DNA from: Aphelenchoides besseyi
Lineage: Eukaryota > Nematoda > Chromadorea > Rhabditida > Aphelenchoididae
Length of the DNA: 64,000 nucleotides
NCBI GenBank assembly: GCA_024699855.1
Contig: JAMPIQ010000003.1
Coordinates: 8,184,001 to 8,248,000, forward strand
Reading direction: 5' to 3'
In this document: positions 46,009 to 56,907 of the stretch, in pieces
Layout of the letters: the number at the start of each line of letters is the position of its first letter
How positions within the stretch are numbered: the stretch's first letter is position 1
The notes under the pieces: model-generated
The model's input: only the letters and a program-made list of their open reading frames with translations
What the model was told of the DNA's origin: nothing
Databases searched by the model: none
Program-made: the position numbers and the translations under genes

Positions 46009-46211
46009 TTAGTGAAAAGCCCATTCGCCAACGCCAAGGCGACCAACTTTGAATGGGTGGTTCTTTTTTTTAAGGGAAGAACCGCGTAAAAAACCCTAAA
46101 GCGTAAATTCAACCCTATTTTTTGATCTTTCTTAAATGTTCAAACAATCTTTTATTTGATCAAAAATAGGAGAAACTGCGAGTAAAGACGATAAGTTTGT
46201 GTTAATTGAGG

Positions 46212-48656
46212 TCAGTCAAGAACTTTCTGATACACAATGTTTGTGGTTCGTGTTTGTTTTGCATCAGATAGTTTCACTTTAACATTGCTCCAACATGAAA
46301 CTCTTGAAAGAGCAACGTACATCTGTCCATGGCTAAAACATTCTTTGTTTGTTAAGTCTAATCCAATTCTATCAAACGTTTGACCCTGTGATTTGTTGAC
46401 AGTAATTGCAAAAGCTAACCGTATCGGGAATTGTTTACGATAGAAAGGAATGGCCAGTGGTTTTGTACATTCAATTGTTATTCGGGGAAGGAGTATTTCA
46501 GTACCTTTAGCGTCACCACTGAGAACTGCACATTTAAGTACGAAACTTTTACATTCCAATATACGTAAACGCGTTCCGTTACACAAACCATTGCTTACAT
46601 CGAGATTTCTTAATAGCATGACGATTGAATTACGTTTGAGACGTAAAAGATGTTTCGGTGCTCCTTTTGGATCAATTTTATGAAGTAACTCTGTCATATA
46701 TTTATGTTTGGCATTGTTGTGTGCTTCTCTAATCGTATCGACGGATCTGTAGTGAGATTCAATCCCTTCGATCATGCTTAAAGCCTTTTCATTCAAACGG
46801 TCAACTTCGATGTTTGTCGTAGCAAGAATTGCGCGGTTCATAATGATGTTAAAATTGTTATCGTTAATGTTCTTTTCAAATGTCTCTGTTAACAGATCAT
46901 CGTTAAAAAGACATTGAGCTGGGATTTCAATTGTGCTTTTAACATCATTGCTTCTGCCGTCGCCTATTGCGAGAATTTCTTGGGCAAATTGGTGTTGATT
47001 AACTCCGGCACGGAGATTTTCGGTCAAAGCGAATTTTTGAAATTTCAACCATAAAGGACTTGCTTTCAAACAAAGACTAATCATTTGATCGGCCGTAACT
47101 TCTTCTTTTATTGGTAGTGTTTGCCGAAAATCTCCACCCAGCAAAATTACTTTACCGCCAAATGGAATCGTTGGCAAATTAGTTAAGTCGCGCAGAGTTC
47201 GATCGATCGCCTGTAACATGTATTTGGATATCATCGAAGCTTCATCACCAATGAAAACATCAGTCTCTTTAAGTTCGTTAGCCAGTTTTGTTTTCTTTTC
47301 AATGTTTGATGTGGTGTCGTCGTCAATATTCAATCCAAATTTAAAAGTGTCATGAATCGTTCGACCTTTTGGAAGCAAACTTGCTGCTATTCCTGTAAAT
47401 GCCATTGCCTTGATTTTTTTGTTTTGACCTTTCAATGCATAATACAATGCTCGGTACAGAAATGTTTTACCGGTGCCACCTGGCCCATCCACGAAGTAGC
47501 AATTAGTTTTAGGAAATGTATCAGGTTGATTTGTTATTACTGCTTGGTAAATTGCGTCAAAAATTTTACGTTTTTCAGTGTTTAGTTGCTGATACATTTC
47601 TTCTCCTTTCTTTTCACATTCAACGGGTGTTAATTCAAAACTTTGATTTGCTTGAGGTTGAAGAAGTATACTTGGATTTGTTGGTAAGGTTGTAGGATCA
47701 ACATCTTCAGCGTCAGGCATATCAAATTTCGAAAAGTCTACGCCATTTCTTTGTAAAAGATCGGAGAGTTCTCTATACGATAATTTTATCGCCAATGACT
47801 CATTCTTATACTGATAAATATAATCTTGAGCTAAAGCTTCTTTGAATTCGTCGTAAATTGCTAATGGATTTGTTGGTTGGCAGTGAATTAGCAGCATAGC
47901 AAATAGGAATCGAAGTGCTGACGGCATTTTGAACAAAACGGCTTCTTGCATCGCGTTAAAGTACTCCTTGTCGTCCTCGATTAATCCAAGTCCTAAACAT
48001 GCTAATTTGAAAGTTGGGCAGATTGTGCCATCACTCAATCTTCGTAAATCTTCGAAACTTTTTGGTGAACCGATGTTTAAAAGTAGTAAACGTAAGTGGA
48101 AGAGCTCTGAGTTTTTCGGAGAAATTGTGTAAATTCTGCCTGTTGTTCTTAACGTTGAATTTACTCGTGGCGACCATTTCATGTTTTTTGCTTGCCAAAC
48201 GTAATGTTCAGGAACATCGCTATACAGCAGGTTATACCGAAAGTCTTTTGATGGCAAGTTTAATTTTGCATTTTCTTTGTTCAGCTCAAAGAAAGCCATA
48301 AGTTTTGATATTTTCTTATCTTTTGCTTTTGTCATTTGTTCGGCAGTTGCTTCTCTTCCCAAATACACTTTTTGTTGATTGAATTCGTGGATATCGAGTC
48401 TTTCAACCGCTAAGGACTTGATCACGATTTCATAACCGAAAAGACGCCATACGGATTCTGGTGCGCTTAAGTATCTGCATTTCTTAAAGGTGTCAACTTC
48501 GTCGTAATGCAAAACTTTTTTGTTTTGGTTAGTTTCCGTTATAAACTCTTTCTCAATCATAGCAACGTCCGGTCCTTTAAAGACGTACTTGTGTAAATAT
48601 TTAACGGCCTCAATATCGGCGACATGCTCGACGTTTATGTGACAGTTGTAACGCAT
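46212..48656 (-). pseudogene. Helitron 2 Rep C-terminal part and Pif1-type helicase
   Basis: 814 codons. Starts in the Rep domain just before the tyrosine motif KYLHKYVFKG. Then come a linker, helicase motif I GPGGTGKT, Walker B FIGDEAS, GGDFRQTLPI, LRNLDVSNGLCNGTR, the late motif AFAITVNKSQGQTF and the end motif HGQMYVALSRV. All helicase motifs are intact. The listed methionine is internal to the protein. The true start is at 52.5 kb, across the frameshift at 48801-48805. Confidence 0.9.
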
Positions 48657-48765
48657 TGAAAGTTGTGGTGAGTAAGGAACAACGTGTTGATTCGTTAAAA
48701 TTTGACCATCTAATGTGTGGAATTGGTTACCATTGTCTCGTCTTCTGTATTTTGTTTTACCTCCG

Positions 48766-51700
48766 TTACCGTGTTCGGTTTGATCTTGAAAAGCAAAAGG
48801 AAAAATTCTTATTACACCGTTGATTTTCTTCAGAACAACAGGGCATGAAGATTTTTCTATTCGTACTTTTAACTTGCTTAAAACAGGAGTGAAGGTTATT
48901 GGTTGTTACGGTTTTGTAAAGTTTGGGTTCTGTAATTGGAAGGGGTATTTCTGCACGAATAACCTTATCAATTTTTTTCCAATCGTCTAATTTGGTGATT
49001 TTATTGAGTGTGAAAAGAAGATGTACATGCGGCAATCCGCGTTTTTGAAATTCGATAGTACCGACGTAGCAATCGACTTTGCCAAAAAGTTGCGAATTTT
49101 TAATGTCATCAATTATGCGTCGGTATTTCAAACGGAAAACACGTGCCACTAACTCTGGACGATCAGACGGTAATTGACCCGGCAACAGATTCTCTGTGAT
49201 TTCGCGCCATTTTGGATTACACGTTGATGTGATGAATAGATCTGGCTTGCCAAAACGAGCGACTAAACTCATTGCATCGTTATATGCTTCAGACATGTAT
49301 CGTGGGCTGCCAGTGTAACTTGATGGTAAAACAATTACTTTTCCAACTTCTGCGCCTTTCTCAATAGCCTTTTCTCTCAAATAGTCGTTCAAGTCTTCGT
49401 AGTTTATGGCGATTTTTTTGTTTACATGGTAATTTATGTACAGAAGTCGCGAGTAATCTACACGAATGTAAGTACCCACTATGTACTCTTGGAACAATTT
49501 TCCACCATATTTCAACGCAGAGAAGTTGTTTGGTGTGTCATCGCGAATCGAGAGTTGGTACATTGCATATTTGCTCAGTGTAACCGTTTTATTGTTTTTA
49601 TCTTTCATTTCGGAATTCCATTTGGAAATACCCATTGGGAAAAATAAGGGAAATAACAAAGCTTCTGTTGATTCGTCGATGGGACTTAACTGCTTTAATC
49701 TTCCATCTTTTTGATTAAGTACAATGTACGCTGGCGGTATTTCACCGTTTGGCCCTTCTACATAGACTGCAGCTACTTCGTTAGTTCGTGGCATGTTAAA
49801 TCGACGTTGATCGGTGTTTCTTTTGATCGAAAATAACAATTTTAACGTCCGGATTTCAGTGTTGTTTTGTTGAGCGAATCTTTTTTCTTCTTCCATTTGA
49901 TCTTTTAACATTTGATAAGCTTGACAAAAGTGATTGTTTGCTCGTAAGATAAGGTCAATTTTTGTTAAAAGATCGGAGTTCAAATTAGGTGTTTCAACAA
50001 CGCGAATGCCTGTGGCTGCGTCCGTTTCGATCATGTAACGTTGACCGTAAGTTTCCATACTCGATTGCTGTGGTAAAGCTGACAAATTGATTAAATGATA
50101 TAAATCCCCGTGTTGTCGATACACTTGAGGGCCCAATCCTCTCGGACGAACTTCTTCAGTGACCGTAGATGCAAAGCGAAAAGCGTTATTATAAGAACGA
50201 ATATTTTCTTTAAAATGTTTTGATTCTTTGTACTTATCCGTAATTAGTTCACGCAATTCTGTTGGGTAAACATCATTACTAATTAGAAAAGCACCGTTTG
50301 AACAACAATTTGCAAAAGTTCCATCTTTTGACCGGGTTTCATCAGCAAAGTGTTTGGCTTTACAATTGGTGCATTCTATACTCATCGGGCCCAAGTAATC
50401 TTCTTCGATTAACTCAGTATTTTCAATCAGCAAATGCTCACAACGTTTCAGTTTTTTTTGTTGCCGAGTTTTCAATTGTCGTTTTTTTTGTTGACTAATT
50501 CGTTTGTTACGACTTTCATTCCTTTCACATTTACGTAAGCGAGTTTGTGATACCGAATTTTGTATACGTCGACGAGCGCTTGTACGTGGTGTTTCGTTTG
50601 TGCGTCGTTGTGATTGTGACTGACGAATTTTTGCTCGACGTGTATTACGTTTATCATCAGTTTCATTTAAACGAACAACAATCTGACTTAATGAGTTTCG
50701 AATTTGACGTGCATTTCGTTCGGCTGCAGTTTCCTTTCCTCTTTTGCTAATAGCATGTTGTCTTACTTGTGCCAATCGTTTTCTACGTTTGTATTGCGAT
50801 TCGGCAACTCGGCTTTCACGTTTACGTTCAGCATTACATCGTTTTTTGTTTTCGATTTCATTAGAAACGACAGACGATACAGTTTGATTAGTCGTGATTG
50901 GTTGGTATTCATTAAACAATTCAAAATCGTTATTTGTGACCAATTGGTTTTCTTCATTGATTGCAGTTTCCGGACCGTATGTAAATAGTGGGTCAAGAAA
51001 TTCAATGAGTTGTTTTCTTTTTTGCAAACCCGATTCGGAAAGTTTGATGAACGTATTTGATGCATTAGTCGTCGAACGTGTAAGCCACATCTTAACGTTA
51101 GAAAACACAAAGGCCGCACAGTTTGATGAATCATCGTATTGCTGCTGGTCAGTTTGTGTGCTCATGCTACTAAACTTGATAATTGGCTTAACGCGTTCAG
51201 AGATAAAGTTTGTTCGTTTGTAGACCGTCTCAACAATTCGTTTGATTTCTTCAGTGAAATATTTACACTGCGCTTTGTGATATGAGTCAATGTATTCTAC
51301 GTCAATTATCTTCGAATTGTAATAACCGTGCGCAATTGCAACGGTAAAATGTACTTCATGATAAATGGGAATTACAATATGAAACATTTCATTTTGTTGT
51401 TGCGGAATAACTGGCGGCAGAACAACCATGTATTTCATGATTTCATTTCGAGCTATTTGGTTAATCTCGGTATCGAAGTAAATAGGTGAAATTAACGAAA
51501 TCAGTCTGTTGTCTGTGGAAATCAGACGCATCAGCGCCAAAGTTAGTATTTCAACGTCAATTTTGTTGTGTTCGTCTTTCATATCTTCAAAATAGTTCGG
51601 AAAGATAGTAAGGTATTGGTTAAGAATTGACGAAAAATTACTAATTGGACAGTGTGTCTCAAATCGCGTGTCCATAACAATTCTCGGAGTTAATGGTAGT

Positions 51701-52503
51701 CGAACCAATGGAGCGTGATGATTGTTGTGATTGTCGTTCATCAACTCAACGTTTTTCTCAATTTCCATTGCTTCAAAAATTTGTTCGAATTCGTTAGTTT
51801 CGTTATTTAGTTCATCAACTTCCATCAACAATACAGTGTTTGCGTTTTGATTCGTTTGTTCGGTTTCTGTTCGGCCCGAACTGTTGGTTTCAAATTCATT
51901 TGAGATTTCGTCGATTAGTTTTCGTTTGTTATGATTACTTACTTCTTTCAAAGTTTCATCATTCCTTTGGTTACCTTTATTGGTTTCGGTATTTGAGTTA
52001 GTATTGCGAGGTCGACCTCGTTTAGTTTGTTTCTTTCTACCTCCACCTTGTAATCGACGATAAATGTTCAAATCGAACCTGAAACCATTTGCCTCGGATC
52101 CATCGTATTGAGAAGCGGAACCTTTGTGAGGCTCAACGCAACTCTGATGTACCGGGCGGGGTACCGATGACTGTTGAAAACAGAAGTTCTTACAGTTTTC
52201 GAGGTGCAACTCTTGGGGTTGACTAAGACCGATCGGCTGTTGAAGCCCGCAAGAGTTCTTCTCTCCAAATTTATGTCTTACAGTGGAGTAGAACTCAGCA
52301 CTGTCACATTTCAAAATGGGAAGAAGTATCTTGCGCTCGGAAGCGCTAAAACTTACCTTTCTTCTATCCTTGATGATCGTCGCAAAACGTATCATTCTTC
52401 GTTTTTCAATTGGTTGTACTGAAAGCATATAGATTAGTACATGAATTGAGTGTTTTCGCGCCACGAACGAAATATAGACGACACGCAAGTTACACGAACG
52501 CAA
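48766..52503 (-). pseudogene. Helitron 2 N-terminal part: AT-hook, Ulp1-like peptidase, zinc finger, Rep nuclease
   Basis: 1245 codons. An AT-hook KRGRPRN lies at about 161-167. An Ulp1-like cysteine peptidase has His at about 385 (EVHF), Asp at about 406 (YIDSYH), Gln at about 453 and Cys at about 462 (SSNCAAFV). A long Arg/Gln/Lys-rich segment follows, then the zinc finger CTNCKAKHF...CC, the Helitron Rep N-terminal region, and the HUH motif GLPHVHLLF near residue 1160. The last 30 or so codons are out of frame after the A5 run at 48801-48805. The first methionine may not be the true start. The reading frame is otherwise clean over 3.7 kb. Confidence 0.88.
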
Positions 52504-54281
52504 GTAAAATATTAGGGTTGTTATTCAACGTTTAATTTCGTTATTTGGTATTAGCGTCGATCAGTCACGTTTTGCTTGTAATCACTGAACATTCTTGAAT
52601 TATCAAACTCTTCGCATTCATAGCAATTGATTTCATCATATATCGTATTATATTTTCATTACTATGTTTGCTTCTAACAGCAGTTTCAATTATATAATCG
52701 TATGTAATTTGCATTTCAAACTGAAGTGATGGCATTCGATTGAAAGAAACTGAACCGTTTGGCTAGTCAGCCGATCCGACGAAACGGACTGGTAGAAACT
52801 GGTTGTTGTGTGAGCAGTTCAACTGTCGGGCGGAAAAGACGTCAGAGAAATTGCGCAAAAATAACATCGATTAAGAAACATTCAAATAGAAGACCTTTGG
52901 ACAAAATTTAAACAAAATTTTGAACGAATAGAAAAATAAATTGCAGAAATTAGGTTAAATTAAAAATCGATTAATTGTAGCCATTACAGATGTCAATGTT
53001 TATCGTCCAACAACAGAAAGAATTGTATGACGCGACTCGGGATCGAACCTGCGTCCCCCTGATCCAATGCTACCGTTTTGCCTCTACACCACGGGCGCTT
53101 GGACATATTTTCTAGGTTTTAGTAAAATTTCAATAACTTTATAAATTTTAATTAAATTTACAACAAATATTTATCAAATCAGCTATTTCTCATGGTGCGC
53201 ATTCACTGATTTTTTTTTACGTGATAAGCTTTATTCGTTCTTGAGATACTGGGCCAAATGGGACATGATGACAAACTGACAAACTTTCTCCTATTAGTGA
53301 GGGGATTGCCATGAGCTCAATCATCGTTCATGTTTCTTGTATTCGCTTGTCCGCGAGTGCTTGTTACCAGATTCTCTATTTATGCACTTTGACTGTCTGC
53401 TCAGGGCACGGTTTTGAATGCTTATGGTTGCGACAAAAGCAGAATACTGTTCATGTCTTCAACGCTACAACATTGTAGTTAATGAAGAACGCGTTTACAG
53501 TCGATGGTCGTATCAAGCAAATGATGGGCGCCGAGAACTGTTTGATGGTTCATAATTCTTCAAAACAAGATGACAAGCAAGTGAACAAAGTTCAGCGGAA
53601 ACAAAGCGAGTAATTTAAGCCATTTGACCGTCGCTGTTGCTCAAGTTCATAATCCAACAAACGCCAACTAGTGGTTCCACTTTTTGAGTGTGATACCAAC
53701 CAGTTTTCCGTTCTGACCGTGGAGTGAGTATTCTCTTTAACCTGTACTTTTTTTAACATCCTAAATGATCGTTTGTTGTTTTTTCGCAGTCATCTTAAAT
53801 GAGTGCTTTCGATTAGTTGTTGTCTTATGAGTAAACACATCACCAAATATCGGTTAATATTTGGAAGCTAGAGAATGAGAACGTTGGAATTGGGGTTCTT
53901 CAACACAAGAATCTTCATTATGCATCTGTTCGAATAGGGAGTGTTGATTAAGAACCGAGATCAGTTAGTCAAATTGAAGAACAGACGATTCGAAAGCTTG
54001 TTTCTATGCTTGTTCTCGACAAAAGTATGGATTGACAGTTGACTAATAGTCTCGGTGGTTGTTGGTTTCGAGTATTCTAGTCGCACGCACTCTGTTCTTG
54101 CGAACTACACTTACTTGAACTTGATTACATGGAAAGCATTGTCAAAAAAAGAAATTCCATAGATCCCTCAATTAACCGTTACTTTTTGAACTCATTGGAG
54201 TCATTCAAAAGCCTTGAAATTTACTCTCATTCGATTGATTTTGTTGGTCAGAGGAAGTTCGTAGTTTCTACCGGGTCTAAA
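52504..54281. other. Intergenic
   Basis: No protein gene supported. Contains the tRNA-like sequence described separately. Confidence 0.45.
53029..53098 (-). pseudogene. tRNA-like sequence, probably a tRNA pseudogene or SINE head
   Basis: On the minus strand the A box (TGGTGTAGAGG) and B box (GGTTCGATCC) of a polymerase III promoter are present at tRNA spacing, beginning GCGCCCG. The acceptor, anticodon and T stems do not pair well and no clear anticodon can be read. A functional tRNA is unlikely. Confidence 0.45.
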
Positions 54282-55190
54282 ATGAACAAGTGAGTTCAGG
54301 TCACAGATCTCAATCACGATGTTTAGATCAACATACGAGCAGTTCGGTCAGTCGAGTGACAGTCAAACGAGCAGTGGCGTTTTCGAAAGCGATTTAACAG
54401 GACAGAAATCGGTGAGAAGAGATGAACATCCAACTAATCGTCATGTTCCTCAGAGTCGCTCATCGTTTGCAAGTTCGACGGAAACAAATATCGAAGTTCG
54501 TTCCGACAACTCGCTTGTTGCACCTCCACCATCGTTTGTTTCCGGTGTCCAGTCGACCCAACGACTACCGTCAATGGCATTGAATATGACTCCCGAATTG
54601 CATTCTCCAACTCCGCCGACACATCGGACATCTTATCAGAGTCTGAAAGTGCGGTCGATCGTCCACGACCTTGTTCGCCGTTTTCGTCCCATTACAAGTT
54701 GTCTCAATCGGAACAAATCGACGAGTTGGCCGAGCACTTTTTGGGAGCTCATCGTGCATTCGATGTCTTCGAATTCGTTCCGCAAAGTTCGTTTCGACTC
54801 TTCTACTGTTTGCCGAAGAACTCGAAGGTCGTTGCCTTCAAACTTACACTCACAGTCGCTTATCGTTCGAACAGTGGAGAGGTAACCGCAACTCTGGGGC
54901 TAATGCTTTCGTTTAGTTCTTCTGCTTCCCGATTGAGAATTCAACGAACGGGAACAACGAAACCAAGTATCGAGTTGACTACGGAGATCCTCGTTCGAAC
55001 AAATTCGGATCACTTGAAAAGCTGATCAAGTTCTACAAGGTCTGTTTCTCTTCTTCATCTAATTCCATTGCTTTAGACGTATCCATTTCTCAACACCTTC
55101 ACTGGGGAGATTGAAGACTTTCCGGTATGGTTACCTGTGTTCGTCCTTTCGTTCAATGGCAAAAGAAGTGATTGTGCATTCGATCAATAA
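54282..55190 (+). CDS. SH2-domain adaptor-like protein
   Basis: Six exons (54282-54289, 54327-54411, 54454-54544, 54640-54881, 54917-55039, 55077-55190) join to 220 aa. The first half is Ser/Thr-rich and disordered. The second half reads as an SH2-like fold: LFYCLPKNSKVVAFKLTLTV, a strand FFCFPIEN, KYRVDYGD, FGSLEKLIKFY and a short tail. SH2 domains bind phosphotyrosine. The usual FLVR arginine strand is replaced by FRLFY, so ligand binding is uncertain. Intron 3 (54545-54639) could alternatively be retained with a frame change. AATAAA overlaps the stop codon, and the gene converges closely on the next one. Confidence 0.65.
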
Positions 55191-55239
55191 ACACTGTGAA
55201 TTTATATGCCTGTTTATTGATACTAAGAAAGTGGAGAGA

Positions 55240-55950
55240 TTACAATCCGACCGGCAATCCCGATCCCAATTGACCGAGGAGTTGGTCGAGAACCTTTTGC
55301 AATTGAGGGATCAGTTGTTGGACGAAATCCAACGGCAACACACCCTCTGGAATTCCCAACAGTCCGGTGAGATTGTTCAAGACGGGATTCAAGATGTCGA
55401 CCACTCCACCGACCAAGCCGGTGACATCGCCCAAGAGTTGCTCCAACAATCCGCTGACATCTCCGAGCAATTGATCCAAAAGCTTCTCGACGGCCGCCAA
55501 CAATGCTTTAAGGAAGGGAACCAAGTCGATGTTCGATGGGATGTTCAGAATATTTCTTAACTCCTCCAACAATCCGTCAAGACCACTGCCCGATCCACTG
55601 CCACCTTCCAACGGCAACAACGAGTCGACAGTGCAGGTGATTTGAGTGAGAATCGAATCCAATTGAGTCAAGATGGAGAGCAATTGGACGAATTGGGCGG
55701 GATCGACGGCTCCGGGCAAGTTGAGCAGTTTGACGATCTTGGTCAGCGTTCCGGGTTGTTTGCAGCCGCCCAACAGACCAGTGACTTCGCCAACCACTGG
55801 CTGAGCATTTCCGACCACTCCATCGACGGTTCCCAGAACATTTCCGACAAGATTGCCGAGCAGTGGAGATCCCTGACCGTTGGCCACTGGAGAGGCCTGA
55901 GTCGAGATGATGAGAAGAGAAAAGAAGACGGCGATTGAAGTACGAGACAT
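55240..55950 (-). CDS. Secreted Leu/Gly-rich protein
   Basis: Single exon, 236 aa. A signal peptide covers residues 1-19. The remainder is made of amphipathic leucine-rich helices with recurring phrases such as LLGDV(S/T)GL, a Gly/Ser linker (GGSGSGSG) near residue 120, and only two cysteines. The make-up suggests a surfactant-like, lipid-binding or cuticle-associated secreted protein, but no family is recognised. A TATAAAAG lies about 45 bp upstream. The 3' end is about 50 bp from the end of the convergent SH2 gene. Confidence 0.7.
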   Translation of the reverse strand: MSRTSIAVFFSLLIISTQASPVANGQGSPLLGNLVGNVLGTVDGVVGNAQPVVGEVTGLLGGCKQPGTLTKIVKLLNLPGAVDPAQFVQLLSILTQLDSILTQITCTVDSLLPLEGGSGSGSGLDGLLEELRNILNIPSNIDLVPFLKALLAAVEKLLDQLLGDVSGLLEQLLGDVTGLVGGVVDILNPVLNNLTGLLGIPEGVLPLDFVQQLIPQLQKVLDQLLGQLGSGLPVGL

Positions 55951-55994
55951 TTCAGCGGAACAACTGATGATGATTGACTGTCCTTCAACTGCCG

Positions 55995-56002
55995 CTTTTA
56001 TA
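55995..56002 (-). promoter_or_regulatory. TATA box
   Basis: TATAAAAG on the minus strand, 45 bp before the ATG at 55950. Confidence 0.55.
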
Positions 56003-56267
56003 GCCGATTGGAACGTGCAAAGTGATCAACTTGTGTTTCACAAAAGCTGAGTGTTCAATCGATTGACATTCAAATCCTGTTTATCTTGTTCAATTGACCG
56101 TTCCAGCGTCTGACTTTGTTGAACTTTAAATCACAGTCCTGTTGCATATCGAATTGATAACAGTAACAGTGTTCATTAGTGTTTAGCGATCTGACTGTTC
56201 AAATGTGTGGTTCAATAAGTACAGAACACTCTGATCGCTGCGTTCTCTGATACTATTCCAACTGTTT

Positions 56268-56368
56268 ATGAGTTCCACTGGGATGAGCGGAACAGTCCAA
56301 AATTTCAAGGTCTCTGCCACTTGAGGGCTGAGATCATTCCACTAACCTTAAGAGTAGGTCAAATAGAC
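56268..56368 (-). ncRNA. Candidate spliced-leader RNA gene, copy 2
   Basis: Identical to copy 1 over the whole predicted RNA (leader ending at 56347, donor GTTAGT, three stem-loops, Sm site at 56296-56305). The surrounding conserved block (56259-56485) differs from copy 1 only at about four positions, all upstream of the RNA. Flanks outside the block are unrelated, so the two are separate dispersed genes. The alternative is an unrelated Sm-class RNA or a short repeat. Confidence 0.72.
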
Positions 56369-56907
56369 AGAAATGACGAGTGACTGCGAAGAGAAGAGGC
56401 TTCGGTGGTGCAATAAAAGTGATGGGAAAGCGGCGGTCAAAGAGCAGATCCTAACCATCAGTCGCTCTCTCTATTGGTAGTTATCTATGAATACGAAGAA
56501 GAGAGATTGCTTGAGAGTTACAGTCAGATTACTCATTTGTTTAACAAACATTGGATACTTTCTATCAGTTCTCATTAACTGTATATTTCTGTAACCCAGA
56601 TGTTTTAAAGCTTTGGCTTCTGACTCGTTCTCTATCAAGTATCGTTATCATGACGTTGACTTTTTCTTCGTTAACTACACTTCTTAATAAGCAAGTTTGA
56701 TTATATTTCTTATAATCAGATCAACTTTGACTGTACAAACTGATTGTCATTCTACTGTTGAAGAGGAACAGATGGCTCGGCGAGAAGTGTTCCGTTTGCT
56801 GTTCATGAACTTTTAGTTAACGAAAATTGACGATTTAAAAGAAGTGAAGTTTTCTCGAGTTTGTTAGATTATTATCTTTGAATCGTGTTTGTTTTATTGC
56901 TCTTTCT

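Larger units (their letters stand above)
46009..52503 (-). mobile_element. Helitron 2
   Basis: Carries one long Rep-helicase protein broken only by a 1-nt frameshift in an A5 run (48801-48805). Coding extent is 46212-52503. A candidate 3' end lies at 46009-46060: a hairpin built on CCCATTC...GAATGGG with an inner GCC/GGC, followed by CTTTTCACTAA, i.e. CTRR after about 8 nt. The next base is G, not the usual T, so the end is provisional. The 5' end was not found. This copy looks younger than Helitron 1. Confidence 0.85.

Noticed and set aside
55642..55938. Plus-strand frame opposite the secreted Leu-rich gene
   Set aside because: It mirrors the minus-strand gene, which has a signal peptide, TATA box and better composition.
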